From Cryptomeria japonica (lineage: Eukaryota; Streptophyta; Pinopsida; Cupressales; Cupressaceae): a stretch of 64,000 bases of DNA. The first letter of the stretch is position 1. The number at the start of each line of letters is the position of its first letter. Position numbers and translations under genes: made by a program. The stretch spans positions 39,734,791-39,798,790 of the forward strand of contig NC_081412.1 of assembly GCF_030272615.1 (NCBI RefSeq). Direction: 5' to 3'. The notes under the pieces were generated by a model that had not been told where the DNA came from, searched no databases, and saw only the letters and a list, made by a program, of their open reading frames with translations. Shown here one piece after another: positions 35,245 to 47,155 of this stretch.

Positions 35245-35639
35245 GGCATTGATGGCAAAACCAAATTGATTTGACCTAAATGATTAGGATTGTTGTGAAA
35301 TTCTGAAATAATGCTGAAATGATCTCCTCCTATCATCAGTCTTCTCCCCCATACATTAGTCTTCTCCCCCTTTGATAACAATGCCAAAAATGAAAGAGAA
35401 TTAAAACATAATTTCTTCCGCTGAGAAGTGAATTCCTTGCTGTTATGTATCAACTTAGTCTCGGTTAGAGCATTTTGTCTTCAATTCCTGTTCCCTATTG
35501 TTGTTTCCTGCACACCTTTAGAAAACCTCCTAAAGTGTGTAAATCAACATCAACTCTTAAAAGATATTCTGTAGAGTCATCGAATTGATGCTTTCATTGA
35601 ACTCGGTCAATGAATGGAAGATAGGGGTAGGACCCCTAA

Positions 35640-38600
35640 CTAACTTCTGAGATACTCAAAAGTGTCCCTTGGTAGTGGCTTGGTGAAGATATCTGCTATT
35701 TGTTCCTTTGTGTTAACATACTCCAACACTACTTTCTTCTCTTGAACTTCTTCTCTAAGATAATGATACTTGATAGAGATGTGCTTTGTCTTAGAGTGCA
35801 TAACATGATTCTTTGAAATGTTTATGGCACTAGTATTGTCACAGAATATAGTTACTAGCTCGGTAACTTGCTCATTTATGCCTTCCAACAGTTGTTTGAT
35901 CCATGCTATATTGGTGCAATTCAATGTTGTAGCAACATATTCAGCTTCTGTTGTTGACTGTGAAACACATCCTTGTTTCTTGCTAAGCCAACTCACTAGT
36001 CTTTCTCCTAAAAAGAAAGCTCCTCCACTTTTGCTTTTTATGTCATCAATGTTGCCTGCCCAATCAGTATCAGTATAAACTTTTAAATCAAAGATATTTC
36101 CTTTCCGATATACTAAGCCATAATCTTCAGTGCCTTTCAAGTATCTAAAAATTCTTTTGATTGTTGTCATGTGTGTTTCCTTGGGATCTGTAGAGAATCT
36201 TGCAACTATACCTACTGCATGTGCTATATCTGGCCTACTGTGAACAACATATTGCAACTTTCCAATCATAGATCGGTAAAGTGTCTAATCAACAGATGCA
36301 GATTCATCATTCTTTGACAGTTTACAGTTGGTAGTCATAGGAGTACATACTGGTTTTGAATCTCCCATTCCAAATTTCTTCAAGATTTCCTTTATGTACT
36401 TGGATTGGGTAATGAAAATCTCATCTTTCATTTGCAGTATTTGTAAACCTATAAAATACTTTATCTCACTGATTAATGACATCTCAAATTCTTTGCTCAT
36501 TTCATTTTCAAAGTTCTTGCATAGAGAGTCATTTCCACAAAAGATAATATCATCAACAAATATGGCTGAGATCAATGTTCCATTTTCATCATTCTTCATG
36601 TACATATTGTTGTTTTCACTAGTTCTTATAAAACCAATTTTGATCAAATATGAGTGCAATCTCTCATACCATGCTCTAGGTGCTTGTTTTAAACCATATA
36701 AAGCTTTGTTCAATTTACATACCTGATCATTATTTTCTCCTTCAACAAATCCTTCAGGTTGTTCAATGAAAACTTCTTCTAATATACCATTCAGAAATGC
36801 AGATTTGACATCCATTTGATATACCTTGAAATTCTTGTAAGCAACATATGCCAACAATGTTCTTACTCCTTCAAGTCTTGCCACAGGTGCAAAAGTCTCA
36901 CCATAATCAATTCCTTCTTCTTGAGCATAACCTTTGCAATCTAGTCTTGCTTTATTTCGAATGACCTCACCTTTTTCATTCAGCTTGTTTCTGAAAAATC
37001 CACTTTGTACCGATTACATTTTTGTCCTTCGGTCTTGGGACCAGTGTCCATGTGTCATTCTTCTTGATTTGATCAATCTCTTTTGGCATAGCATTTATCC
37101 AATCTTCACTGTTAAATGCCTCTTTCACTATCCTCAATTCAAATTCAAATATCAGACATGTGTTCTGTCTTAGTTTCTTCCTTATCATCACTGGATCATT
37201 CTTATCTCCTATAATTTGACTTGATGCATGATTCCTTCTGACATACTTGGCTAATACAGGCTCGATAGGCTCTGTATGTTCTTCTTCATCATGCGGTAAC
37301 TGGATATTCTCTTCATTTTCTTCAGCAGTCTTCTCGGTAGGACTTCTCAGTTGAACATAGACAAATCCTTCACAATCTTCTGGTTCTTTGGAGTTTCCTT
37401 CATCATTTCTTTCTACAAATTCATCAATTTTCACATTTGCACTTTCTACTATTTTGTTAGATGATTTGATCAGACATTTAAATGCTTTGCTTCTAGAAGA
37501 ATAACCTAGAAATGTTCCTTCTTCACTTTTCTGATCAAACTTACCATTTCTATCATCTTTGTGAACATAGCATCTACTTCCAAAGATTTTAAAATAACTT
37601 ACATTAGGTTTCTTGTCATACCAGATTTCATAAGGTGTCTTCAAAGTTCCTTTCTTCACTTGTACTCGGTTCGGGGTGTAAACTGTTGTGCTTATTGCTT
37701 CTCTCCAAAATGTTTGTGGCACTTTCTTTTCAATCATCAGGGTTCTGGCACAATCCACAATAGATCCGTTTCTTCTCTCAGCTATTCGATTTTGATGTGG
37801 AGTTCTCGGTGCATAGACTTGTCTTTTTATACCATGATCATTGCAGAATAAGTTGAACTCATCAGATGTGAACTCTCCTCCTCTATCTGATCTAAGACAT
37901 TTCAGTTGTCTTCCTGTTTCATTTTCAACTCTTGCCTTGTACCATTTAAACATTTGAAAAGCTTCTGATTTTTCTTTTAAAAACATTACTGACATCATCC
38001 TTGAGTAATCATCCACAAATAATATGAAATATTTATCACCATAATAACTCTGAACTTTCCTAGGACCACAAAGATCAGTATGCACAAGATCTAAAATTCC
38101 CTTAGAAGTGTAGGACTTACTTGTAAAGCTTGATCTTGTCATCTTACCCATCTGGCATCCTTGCCACATAGCATTCTTACGTTTTTCAAGACTCGGTAGA
38201 CCTCTTACTCGGTGCTTCTTGGTTATTTTGATCAGATTATCAAAATTTACATGACAAAACCTTTTATTCCATAACCAGGTATCATCTATCTTTGCATATA
38301 GACACTTATTCCAAGTTGAGTCAAGGTGAAATGTGTTACCTTTTGTTTGTGTCCCGGTAGCAGCTAACTTTCCATGCTTGTCATGAACTTTGACAATTCC
38401 TTTCTGAAATTCTATTTGGTAACTTGTGTTGTTTAGTTGTGCTACACTCAACAAATTGTATTTCAAACCTTCAACCCAATAAACATCATTACATTTAGCA
38501 TTGTCAAGAAGTGTTATGGATCCTTTACCTCTTACTGGACATGGTGCATCATTGCCAAATCTTACATAGCCTCCATCATAGTCTTCTAGTATAACAAACT

Positions 38601-39726
38601 TGTGTTTATCACTTGTCATGTGATGTGAACATCCACTATCTATGATCCAAGAATCATTTTTACTTATTTGAGATAGTAGGGCTTTTTCTTCATACCTTTC
38701 TTCATCTGATCCATCTTTGATAGCCACATAAACAACTTCCTCTGTATCAGTTTCATCTGATTTATCATCATTAGATTCCTCATCAACTTTTAGGCATGTC
38801 TTTTTATCTCTTCTTCTGAAGTCTCGGTGTCCTCTGTAATGATTATCTTTCTGTCTGTCATCTCGGTAATCTCTCTTTTCACTAGATTCTTTGTCAAGAC
38901 AGTTAGAAGCCATATGTCCAATTCTATCATGATTAAAACATTTCAAAGGCAACTTTCCTTTGTACTTACCTTTTCATCTCGGTAGCCTTCTGGCTAATAG
39001 TGCTTCAAACTCTTCTTGCTTTCTGATTTCCTCATACAGTTTGTGTACCTCCTCCATGTTTTTGCGAAATATTTCACTTGCTCCACTGTGATTCCCTTCA
39101 GAGTACTTATACTTTCTATCATTGTAATCATCAGATTCATCAAGATGGAAAGAACTAAATGCACACTCAACTTTATTTACCGATGACCCATTGTTATCAA
39201 AGTTACTTAACTCAAATGCATGTAGCTTACCAATAGTAGCATCTAAAGAAACTGGCATATTGGGTACAGACCTCAATTCATTGATTGCAGAGACTCAGAT
39301 TGCATAAGCTGGTAGAAGGATTCTTAATAACTTACTTGTTACATCCTTTTCTTTAATAGTTCGTCCTGCTCCTTTGATTTGATTGACAATCTTCTTTAGT
39401 CTTGTACTGTACTGGGTTATGTTTTCACCATCATTCATCCTCATAGATTCAAGTTGTCCTCTTAGACTATCCATTTTTTCTCTTTGAACATGTTCATCTC
39501 CACCATACACAGATATGAGCTTATCCCACATTGCCTTTGCATCATTGTGGCCTTCTAGATCATTAAACTCTAAGTCTGTCAATGCAGATGTTATTTCAAT
39601 CATTGCTTGGATATGTTCTTGCTTTGCCTTTATTTCTTCCATTGTCAATGGATAGGTCGGTGTGATGAAATCATTCTCCAGATAATATACAACATATTCT
39701 CCAACTCCTGATAAGTGCAGCTTCAT
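35640..39726 (-). pseudogene. Copia Gag-Pol polyprotein, four lesions
   Basis: A frame of about 1360 codons. Gag starts at ATG 39726 (SGVGEYVVYYLEND, YSTRLKKIVNQIKG). A knuckle CFNHDRIGHMASNC lies at about 38940-38900, with the second Cys replaced by His. The protease has DSGCSHHMT at about 38650. The integrase (about 38300-37200) keeps the catalytic D, D and E (HTDLCGP, RSDRGGEF, IAERRNG), but two of its zinc ligands look changed (LWNKRF, AMWQGC). The reverse transcriptase has [19 protein letters not shown] and FVDDIIF (about 37000-36400). RNase H runs from SMIGKLQYVVHSRPD to QIADIFTKPL (36269-35640). Stops occur near 39292, 38971 and 36282, and a frameshift near 36990. Otherwise the protein is well preserved, so inactivation is recent. 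Confidence 0.9.
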
Positions 39727-39837
39727 CCTTTTCTACCACGTAGAGAAACTTGACTTGTTCAGCTTCGGTGCATTCCTTTTATACATCTTTGGATCTTTTC
39801 CTCAAGTACCTTTAAACTTTTTCTTCCGGAGTCCAAA

Positions 39838-39849
39838 GCTCTGATACCA
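39838..39849 (-). promoter_or_regulatory. Copia primer binding site
   Basis: The minus strand reads TGGTATCAGAGC two bases inside the 5' LTR, complementary to the initiator tRNA-Met 3' end. Confidence 0.88.
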
Positions 39850-40033
39850 ATTGATAGTTCTGATACTAAATGTTTAGTACAATTGCCAAGCTAACAAGAT
39901 GAGAGGGGGGGTGAATCATACAAACTTAATCTTCCATAAAAACAACAGATTCAACCTCGGTAACCTTATCAGAAAAAATTGTAAAGCATGCAAACTCATA
40001 AACAGATAAGATCACAAAACATATAACACCAGA

Positions 40034-41128
40034 GGGTGAACTCACAATAATGGTTCCCACTTTTTTGCCACTTTTGACACTGAGATGTACATTTTTAAAA
40101 TAATCTTCAACTTCCGAGAACTATAACTTTTAAACTATTAAAAATTTGAAGATGATGTAAATTAGTGATTTCTAGCATTTTGTTTGTAGATTCTATATAC
40201 ATTTTTTTCAAATTTTTTTGAAGGATTTTTAAAAAAAATTTCCATCGCCCTCGAAAAGTAGTTTTTTACAACAAACTACATTTTTTAAGAGTGATGTGCC
40301 TCCCGAAAGGCATAACTTTTTTTCTATAAATGATAAAAACTCAATTCTTTCGAATTTTGGTTTGTAACATCAATATCCAGGGCTTGCATTTGGTTTTATA
40401 GTGATATGTTCAATATTTTTCATTTTATAAAGTTTTGAAGTCCGACTATTCATAATTCAAACATAGGTTTGCGTTTGAACATATAACTTGTTCTATATAA
40501 ATCGAAACTCAATTTTTTTTTTTTGTTAGAAAGAAGACATCAATACCAAGGGCATAGATATTTTTTAGAATTTTTTTGAATTAGTTTCTTATTTTTCCCA
40601 ATGTGTTGAACAGAGAAGTTCATGTTCGGTGAAAAACCAATTTTTAATAAAATTAAAAAATCAAGAACATAATAAATTCAAAATATAACAAAATTATATT
40701 TGTTGGAAAGCTTGCTTCGAGTACTACCATCTGATATTTTTGGGTTATCAAGCTTATTTCATTCGTGCATTGAACCAGAGCTCCGAAGTCATTAATTCTT
40801 GAGAACTCTGAAATATTTTGGGAGAAACTTCTAATTTTTGGGGTTCGAACGAACATGAGTTCGATCGGATTGGGTTCGCTCGAACCAAAATGGGTTCGAG
40901 CAAACCCCCATTCGCTCGAACAAGTGAGCTCAATTTTGGCATGCCCGATGTTTGAGCGAACCCACTCGATGTTCGAGTGAACCCAACTGAACAGTTTGGT
41001 TCGCTCGGACTCCCAGGGTAGTCCGAGCGAACATTTGTATTTTGCTCGAACACTGGCAAATCCGAAATTCCCACTTTCGCCAAATTCCTTCGTTGGCAAA
41101 AGTGGGAACCAGCTTTGTGAATTCACCC
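40034..41128. mobile_element. Non-autonomous DNA transposon, GGGTGAA termini
   Basis: A 1095-bp insert in the copia LTR. Its ends are inverted repeats of about 38 bp: GGGTGAACTCACA and TGGTTCCCACTTTT at the left, and their complements TGTGAATTCACCC and AAAAGTGGGAACCA at the right. CAGA is duplicated on each side (40030-40033 and 41129-41132), and the uninterrupted site is visible in the other LTR. No transposase is coded. The frame on the minus strand at 40653-41165 runs across the boundary and is spurious. A 4-bp duplication is not usual for hAT, Mutator, CACTA or Harbinger, so I leave the superfamily open. Confidence 0.85.
40842..41055. repeat. Subterminal cluster of TTCGCTCGAAC-type motifs
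   Basis: About a dozen copies of GTTCGAGC/GCTCGAAC or close variants in both orientations within about 210 bp near one end of the TIR element. They include the near-palindrome GGTTCGCTCGAACC (about 40873-40886) and a perfect 13-bp hairpin GTTCGCTCGGACT (40999-41011 with 41020-41032). The patch is GC-rich against an AT-rich background. Confidence 0.85.
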
Positions 41129-42423
41129 CAGATTTAATGTGGAAACCCAAATAGGGAAAAACCACTGTGGGATTTCGGACCCACTAAGAAATATACTCTT
41201 CTAGAGTATGCTTGGTTAAAAGCAAATCCTATTAAAGATTACAAACACATTGCTAGATGTAACCCGGTTAAGGGATTTCCCTCAAATCTGTTAGGATCTT
41301 CACCTTGTTAGAGGTGACCTTGTTAAAGGATTTCAAACACTCAATCTGAATGTCACCTTGCTAGAGGGTTTTATAAATAGACTGTTAAGTCCACTCGATT
41401 AAGAGATTTTCTGTCACTTCACAAAATAACAATAATAAAATATATCTGCAACTTCACATCTAATAATACTAAAGCAGATTCTTATTTGCTCAATACAATC
41501 TAGTCATAGGAATTATCTTGTCCCTCTGCTGGGCTCTATACTTTGTTATCAAAACGGGTCTTCAAGCTTCAGTGCTCGGTAATCACTATGTAGCATCCCT
41601 GTGCTTACACTTGCCCGCATACATTGTTTATCAACAATTCCTTATTTATAAACAATTTGCCAACCGCTTAATCTCCTTGATCATATTTCCCATGATCAAT
41701 CATAGCCATCAGATCTTCAATATTGACCAAGTTCAATGAATCCTTCGATTTGAAAATGTTTTACCTCGCCTTGGAACTTGCATACATTTCTTGGAACTTG
41801 TGCTAAGGTATTGTAGTTCAATCTGAGTTGTAGATTCCTATCGATCTTTTATTGCCATAGATCCTTAACAAGCTTCATGCATGACTTACTAATCATTTAA
41901 TCAACTCCAGCTCATCAGCTTCCTTCATTAAATAATGCACTCAATCATTTAATGCATTCTGTTATTACTCGGTAAATACTAAACTTCACTCGGTAGACAT
42001 TCTGCCTTCATTAACTGATAGCGATAACCTTAGGGTTTACCGACTAGGTTCCTTAGGGTTTACCGACTAGGTTCTTTGCTCAGTAACATAGTATAGTATT
42101 AACCTTACAATCAATAACATATGTAGGATATCAAAACAATCTAAACATCATGAGCTCATCATTGTCTAACTCGGTAATAGTTGCCCATTGAATAACTTAT
42201 TCCTTGCCTTATTCATCACATTCTTTTATGTGTCTTTTACCGACATCTAAACTCTTTTCAAAACATACTTCTTAAGATATGGCAACATCATACTGAATCA
42301 AAAAATCAATTTCTTGACATCAATGACAAAATAATAATATTAAGACAATGAACATCCTTAATCAGTTATATCCATAATCATCAACAACCTTCTCAATATC
42401 CTTATTGAAATGCCAACAATAAG

Positions 42424-43040
42424 CACATTGGAGAAAGAATTAGGTTAAAATCATTAATGGTTTGAAATTTATTCAGGTTTCACTTTCCCGAATAACTAAA
42501 AAAAATTCTTCCAAGTCAAATTTGAGACATCAAACGACCTCGAATGGCCTTGAAAATGGTGGGAATTAGCAGAGTGGATTCTTAGCATATTATTCACTTA
42601 GAGATATTTCTAGAGCTTCAAATGGTGTGTCAATCCAATCATCAGTTCAAAAGTTATGGCTACCAGAAGTTGGACCATTTTCAGAAAGTTTCCTGTTTTC
42701 AAATTTGGCTCAATTTTGAAATTCAAATTGTATGTTTTGGTGCTAGACCACTAAATTTTAAATTTAAATTGTAATTTTGGCTCCAAAATGAAGGGGAGGC
42801 TATTTAATACTCATTGAGGAAACTTGTGAGTTAGTTTCTAGAGAGTTGTTGGATGTGAGTTGGAAAATTTGCATTGTAAGGGTTTCCAAAAATCTCTATA
42901 GCTATAAGTTGTTGCAGTCTGTGAGGATTATTTCCTCTTGAATGTAACTACATGTATTGAAGACAATTTTCAAATAATAATACTATAGTCTTTTATTGTA
43001 TTTTTTTTTTTTTTTTTTGTCTCGAGTTCTACCCTCATCA
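42424..43040 (+). repeat. Gypsy 5' LTR, second piece
   Basis: Continues the LTR after the copia insertion. A TATTTAATA box lies at 42801-42809, a long T run at about 43000-43018, and the terminus CCCTCATCA at 43040 is followed by the PBS TGGTATTAGAG. Confidence 0.75.
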
Positions 43041-43136
43041 AGTGGTATTAGAGTAGGTTGTTTCTAAGTGTGTGAATAGATCAACGATCATGAGGCAGTT
43101 CACACCAAGACTTGTGGTTGTGGGCTCTAAGTCAAT

Positions 43137-44270
43137 ATGCCTCCAAGAGTGATACATGGTGGCAGAAATGCCCATGGCAAAAATGTTGGTGAAAGAAACA
43201 CTTTGGCATATGAGGGTTTTAGAGCCCTCTAGAGACAGATTGATGTGTTGCAAGAGCTAAGAAGAGGGTTTAATCCAAGGAGAGGATAAAGTGAAGACAA
43301 AGAAGAGGTTGAAGATACATATAAAGAAGAAGCAGAAGAAACAATGGATAAAAAGTGGGCTTGATTGTTAAGGGCCATTTCCCAGATTGGGAAGAGGCCC
43401 AAAATTGAAGTTGCCAATTATTCCAAAAATCTAAACCCAGAAGAGTTGATCGATTGGATTAATGGGATGGAAAAGTATTTTGAGTATGAGGAGAAAAAGG
43501 ACCTAGATCAGGTCAAGTTTGCAAAAATGAAGCAAAAGGGTCATGAAAAGATTCGGTGGAAGAAGGTCCAACTAGAAAGAAATTGGAGAGGAAAGGGAAA
43601 GATCACCAAATGGGATAAGATGGTTGAGAAGTTGAAGAAACAATTCATTCCAATGGACTACAAGTTGGATTTGCTGAAGAAATTTCAAGGGTTGAAGCAA
43701 GGTAGCAAGTTTGTGAAGGAGTATACAAAGGAATTTTACAAAATGATCATCAGAATAGGTCATGCAAAGGCCAACAATAAGAAAGTCCCTTGTTACCTTA
43801 ATGGGTTGAGGCCAAGTATTCAAGAAGAGCTGAGCCTGGTTATAATGGCCAATACTAAGGAAGCATATCAATTTACCTTGAAGGTGGAGGAGAAGCTAAA
43901 TAAGAGATTTCAAGGAAAGAAAAAAGGGAAAGTTCAAGGTGGAAGAAGATATTTTGGAAATCAAAATGAGGATCAAAAGAAAAATGAAGATGTGGGTACC
44001 AGTTGAAATCAGAAGGGTGATAATTTCTATCACCCCCATGATCAGAACGATGGTGAACAATGAGAAAGAGGAAGAGGAATGCCTAGACAAGGATCTAGGA
44101 GAGGTGGTTTCAGAGGAACCTATTTCTAGTGTGGTGAAGAAGGACATAGAGCCTATGAATGTCTGCAACACCAAGGAAGGACAAACAAAAGAAATGAATT
44201 CCATGCAAGAGTTGGGCATGCAAATGAGGAAGCCTAGTTTGAACATTTTGATGATGCTGAAAGGGAGAAA
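43137..44270 (+). pseudogene. Gypsy Gag remnant
   Basis: Begins at ATG 43137 (PPRVIHGGRNAHG). The main open part is 43365-44006, with the retrotransposon-Gag core (EELIDWINGMEKYFEYEE, WDKMVEKLKKQFIP, GLKQGSKFVKEYTKEFYKM). A CCHC knuckle at about 44120-44155 (CGEEGHRAYEC) has lost its first Cys and gained a stop. Several further stops precede 43365. Gag would form the particle; here it is not translatable. Confidence 0.8.
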
Positions 44271-44299
44271 CCATAGTTGTCAGAAGAACCCTGATGAAT

Positions 44300-47155
44300 G
44301 AGGAGAAGGAACCATATTAGAGGAAGAGTCTATTTCGTACTAGGTGCAAATGCAAAGATAAGTGTTGTGATGTGATTATTGATAGTGGAAGCACTGATAA
44401 TTTGGTGTCTGAAGAGATGGTCACAAAGTTGAGGCTAAAGACGGAAAGACATCCAAGTCTGTGTCAAATTGCTTGGTTGTAGGACCACAAAGTTTTGATC
44501 AATGAGTAGTGTCTTGTGAATTCAAGACTGGAAGTTACCGTGATGAGGTACTCTATGACATCATATCCATGGATGCATGTCACATGCTGTTAGGAAGGCC
44601 GTGTCAGTTTGATAGGAATATTGTACATGATGGCCATGCTAACACATATACCCTAACAAAGGATGGAGTTCTCCATAAGTTGATTCCTTTGAAGGAGTTG
44701 GAATAAAAGGTATGTAGTAGTGCCAGAATATGTTTTGTTGATGGAAGGAAATTTTTGGAAGGAATGAAACATGAACTTGGTGTTTTACTTTAATTCCTAG
44801 AGTGGACAAGGAAGATAGTAAAGAATTGTCTGTAGAAGTTTCTGTTTTATTGAATGAGTTTCAGGACATTGTGTCTGATAATGTGCCTGAGGGTTTACCA
44901 CTCGTGAGGAAGATCAGTCATCATATTGACTTGATCCCTAGAGCCAGTTTCCCAAATAAGGTAGCCCACAGAATGACTCCAACAGAAAACTAAGAGTTGA
45001 ACAGACAAGTTCAAGAGTTGTTGAGGAAAGGATTGATCTGAGAGAGCTCGAGTCCATGTGTGGTACCTACAGTACTAGCACCAAAGAAGGATGGGGAGTG
45101 GAGGATGTGTATAGACTCCAGGGCCATAAACAACATAACAATCAAGTACAGATTTCCCCTGCCAAGGATGTATGACCTTATGGACTGTTTGAGTGGAGCC
45201 TAGTACTTTACAAAGATTGATCTGAAGAGTGGATATCACCAAATCCAAATCAGGGAAGGAGATGAGTGGAAGTCTACCTTGAAAACTAAAGAAGGCCTAT
45301 ATGAGTGGTTAGTCATGCCTTTTGGGCTAACCAATGCATCAAGCACATTCATGTGTCTCATTAACGAGGTATTGAAAGAATTTCTGGGTAGGTTTGTTAT
45401 TGTATACCTCGATGATATTTTGATTTTCAGTAAGACATTGGAGGAGCATTTGATGCATATTCATAGATTTTTTGAGAAGCTAAGAGATGATAAATTGTTG
45501 ATTAATTTGAAGAAGTGTAATTTTGTGAAGAAGGAGTTGGTGTACTTGGGGTTTGTTGTCTTTGCAGAAGGTCTTAAAATGGACCTAGAGAAAGTGAAGG
45601 CTATTCTAGAATGGCCTACCCTAAGGATTGCTACTGAGGTGAGGTCTTTTCATGGTTTGGCCAGTTTTTACAAAAAGTTCATTAGAAACTTTAGTAGTAT
45701 TTGTGCACCCTTGACTGAAACAATGAGAGGGGATAGGAAGGATTTCAAGTGGAGCATTGGAGCAGCAAAGAGTTTTGACATGTTGAAGAAGAAGGTGACA
45801 AAGCAACCTATTTTATCTCTTTCAGATTTCAATAAGGTGTTTCAGGTGGATTGTAATGCCAACGGTAATGCCATTGGAGCTGTGTTGAGCCAGGAAGGTA
45901 GGCCCATTGCATACTTCAGTGAAAAGTTAAATGATGCAAAGAAGAAGTATTATGTTTATGATGAAGACTTTTATGCAATAGTTCAAGCATTGAAGAAATG
46001 GAGACACTATCTATTGCTTAAGGAATTTGTTTTGTATACTAATCATCAAGAATTGCAGTACTTGAATAGTTAGGGAAAATTGAATCAAAGACATTTGAAA
46101 TGGGTGGAGTTTTTGCAAATTTACACTTTTATCTTGAAGTGCAGGAGTGGGAGGTCTAACAAAGTTGTAGATGCCTTAAGTAGGAGGCAGATTTTGTTGA
46201 CAAAGATGCAGTTTGAGGTGGTTGACTTTAATGAACTCAAGACATTGTATCCTCAGGATCCTGATTTTGCAAAGGCTTGGAAATCTTGCAAGGATCCTGT
46301 TACTTTAGATAGGACGAGATGGTTGGATTTCATCCAAGATAATATGTTGTTCAAGGAAAGTCAGGTGTGCATTTCCAAGAGCTCCATGAGGGATTGATCA
46401 TAGAGAAGCACAATGGAGGAATGACAAGACACTTTGGTAAGGATACAAATATTGCCATCATTAGTGAGCATCATTATTAGCTTTAGTTATCATAGGATGT
46501 GAATAAATTTTTGCAGAGTTGCAGAGTGTGCTATATGGAAAAAGTAGTAAGCCAAAATACATGATTGTATCAGCCATTACCTATACTAGAGAGGCCATGG
46601 GAGGACATAAGTATGAATTTTGTTTTTGGTTTACCAAGGACATAGAGAGGAAATTATTCTATATTTGTGGTGGTTGATAGGTTTTCAAAGATTGCACATT
46701 TCATCCCATGCTATAAGACCCATGATGTTGTCCACGTTGCTGATTTGTTCTTCAGAAAGGTGGTAAGACTACATGGTTTGGCAAAGAGTATTATTTTAGA
46801 TCACGATACCAAATTTGTTGGATACTTTGGGAGGACCTTGTGGAAAAAATTGAAGATAGAGTTTAAGTTTAGTCATGCACACCATCCACAAACTGATGGG
46901 AAGACTAAAGTAGTGAACATGAGTTTGGGTAACCTATAGAGATGCTTGGTAGGAGATAAACCCAATGGATGGGACTTGATTTTACCACAGACAAAATTTG
47001 CTTACAACAATTATGTCAATAGGAGCACTGGTAGATCACCATTCCAAATAGTATATGGAGGCAGTCCAATGACCACTTGAGAATTGAGGAAGATGGACTA
47101 GGAAAAGCATACACGTACCAAAGTTGAATACTTTGTAGAACACATCAAGAGTTTG
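44300..47155 (+). pseudogene. Gypsy Pol remnant (PR-RT-RH-IN)
   Basis: The protease has DSGSTDNLV at about 44380 and LLGRPCQFDRN at about 44590. The reverse transcriptase (about 44930-45560) has [41 protein letters not shown] and the catalytic YLDD at 45405-45416. RNase H lies at about 45830-46150 ([26 protein letters not shown]). The integrase (about 46400-47100) has its catalytic residues changed at two of three places: Asn in MNFVFGLP and Lys in TDGKTKVV. More than ten stops are scattered through it. It is cut at about 47155 before the C-terminal end. This is an old, immobile copy. Confidence 0.88.

Larger units (their letters stand above)
33731..42418 (-). mobile_element. Ty1/copia element, nearly complete
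   Basis: An 8.7-kb element (including a 1.1-kb later insert) flanked by perfect 5-bp duplications ATAAG (33726-33730 and 42419-42423). Minus-strand order: 5' LTR (39852-42418), PBS (39838-39849), gag-pol (39726 to 35640, integrase before reverse transcriptase), PPT (35233-35244), 3' LTR (33731-35204). The two LTRs are very similar, making it one of the younger insertions here. It is disabled by three stops and one frameshift. Confidence 0.92.
39852..42418 (-). repeat. Copia 5' LTR, interrupted by a TIR element
   Basis: Same LTR as 33731-35204, with a 1095-bp insertion at 40034-41128 and its 4-bp duplication. Without the insert it is about 1.47 kb, like its partner. It contains TTGACATCAATGACAAA (about 42314-42330), the partner of the block near the PPT. 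Confidence 0.9.
33510..47155 (+). mobile_element. Ty3/gypsy element, split by copia, 3' end replaced
   Basis: Parts: 5' LTR in two pieces (33510-33730 and 42424-43040), PBS with TGGTATTAGAG (43043-43053), gag (43137-44270) and pol in the order protease, reverse transcriptase, RNase H, integrase (44300-47155). Pol order with integrase last is diagnostic for Ty3/gypsy. The 3' end and 3' LTR are absent: at about 47155 the sequence changes within a few codons into the 3' half of a pol-less element. The copia element 33731-42418 inserted later into the 5' LTR. Confidence 0.8.

Noticed and set aside
40653-41165. 170-codon minus-strand frame in the TIR element
   Set aside because: It crosses the right end of the transposon into the copia LTR and has no transposase motif.
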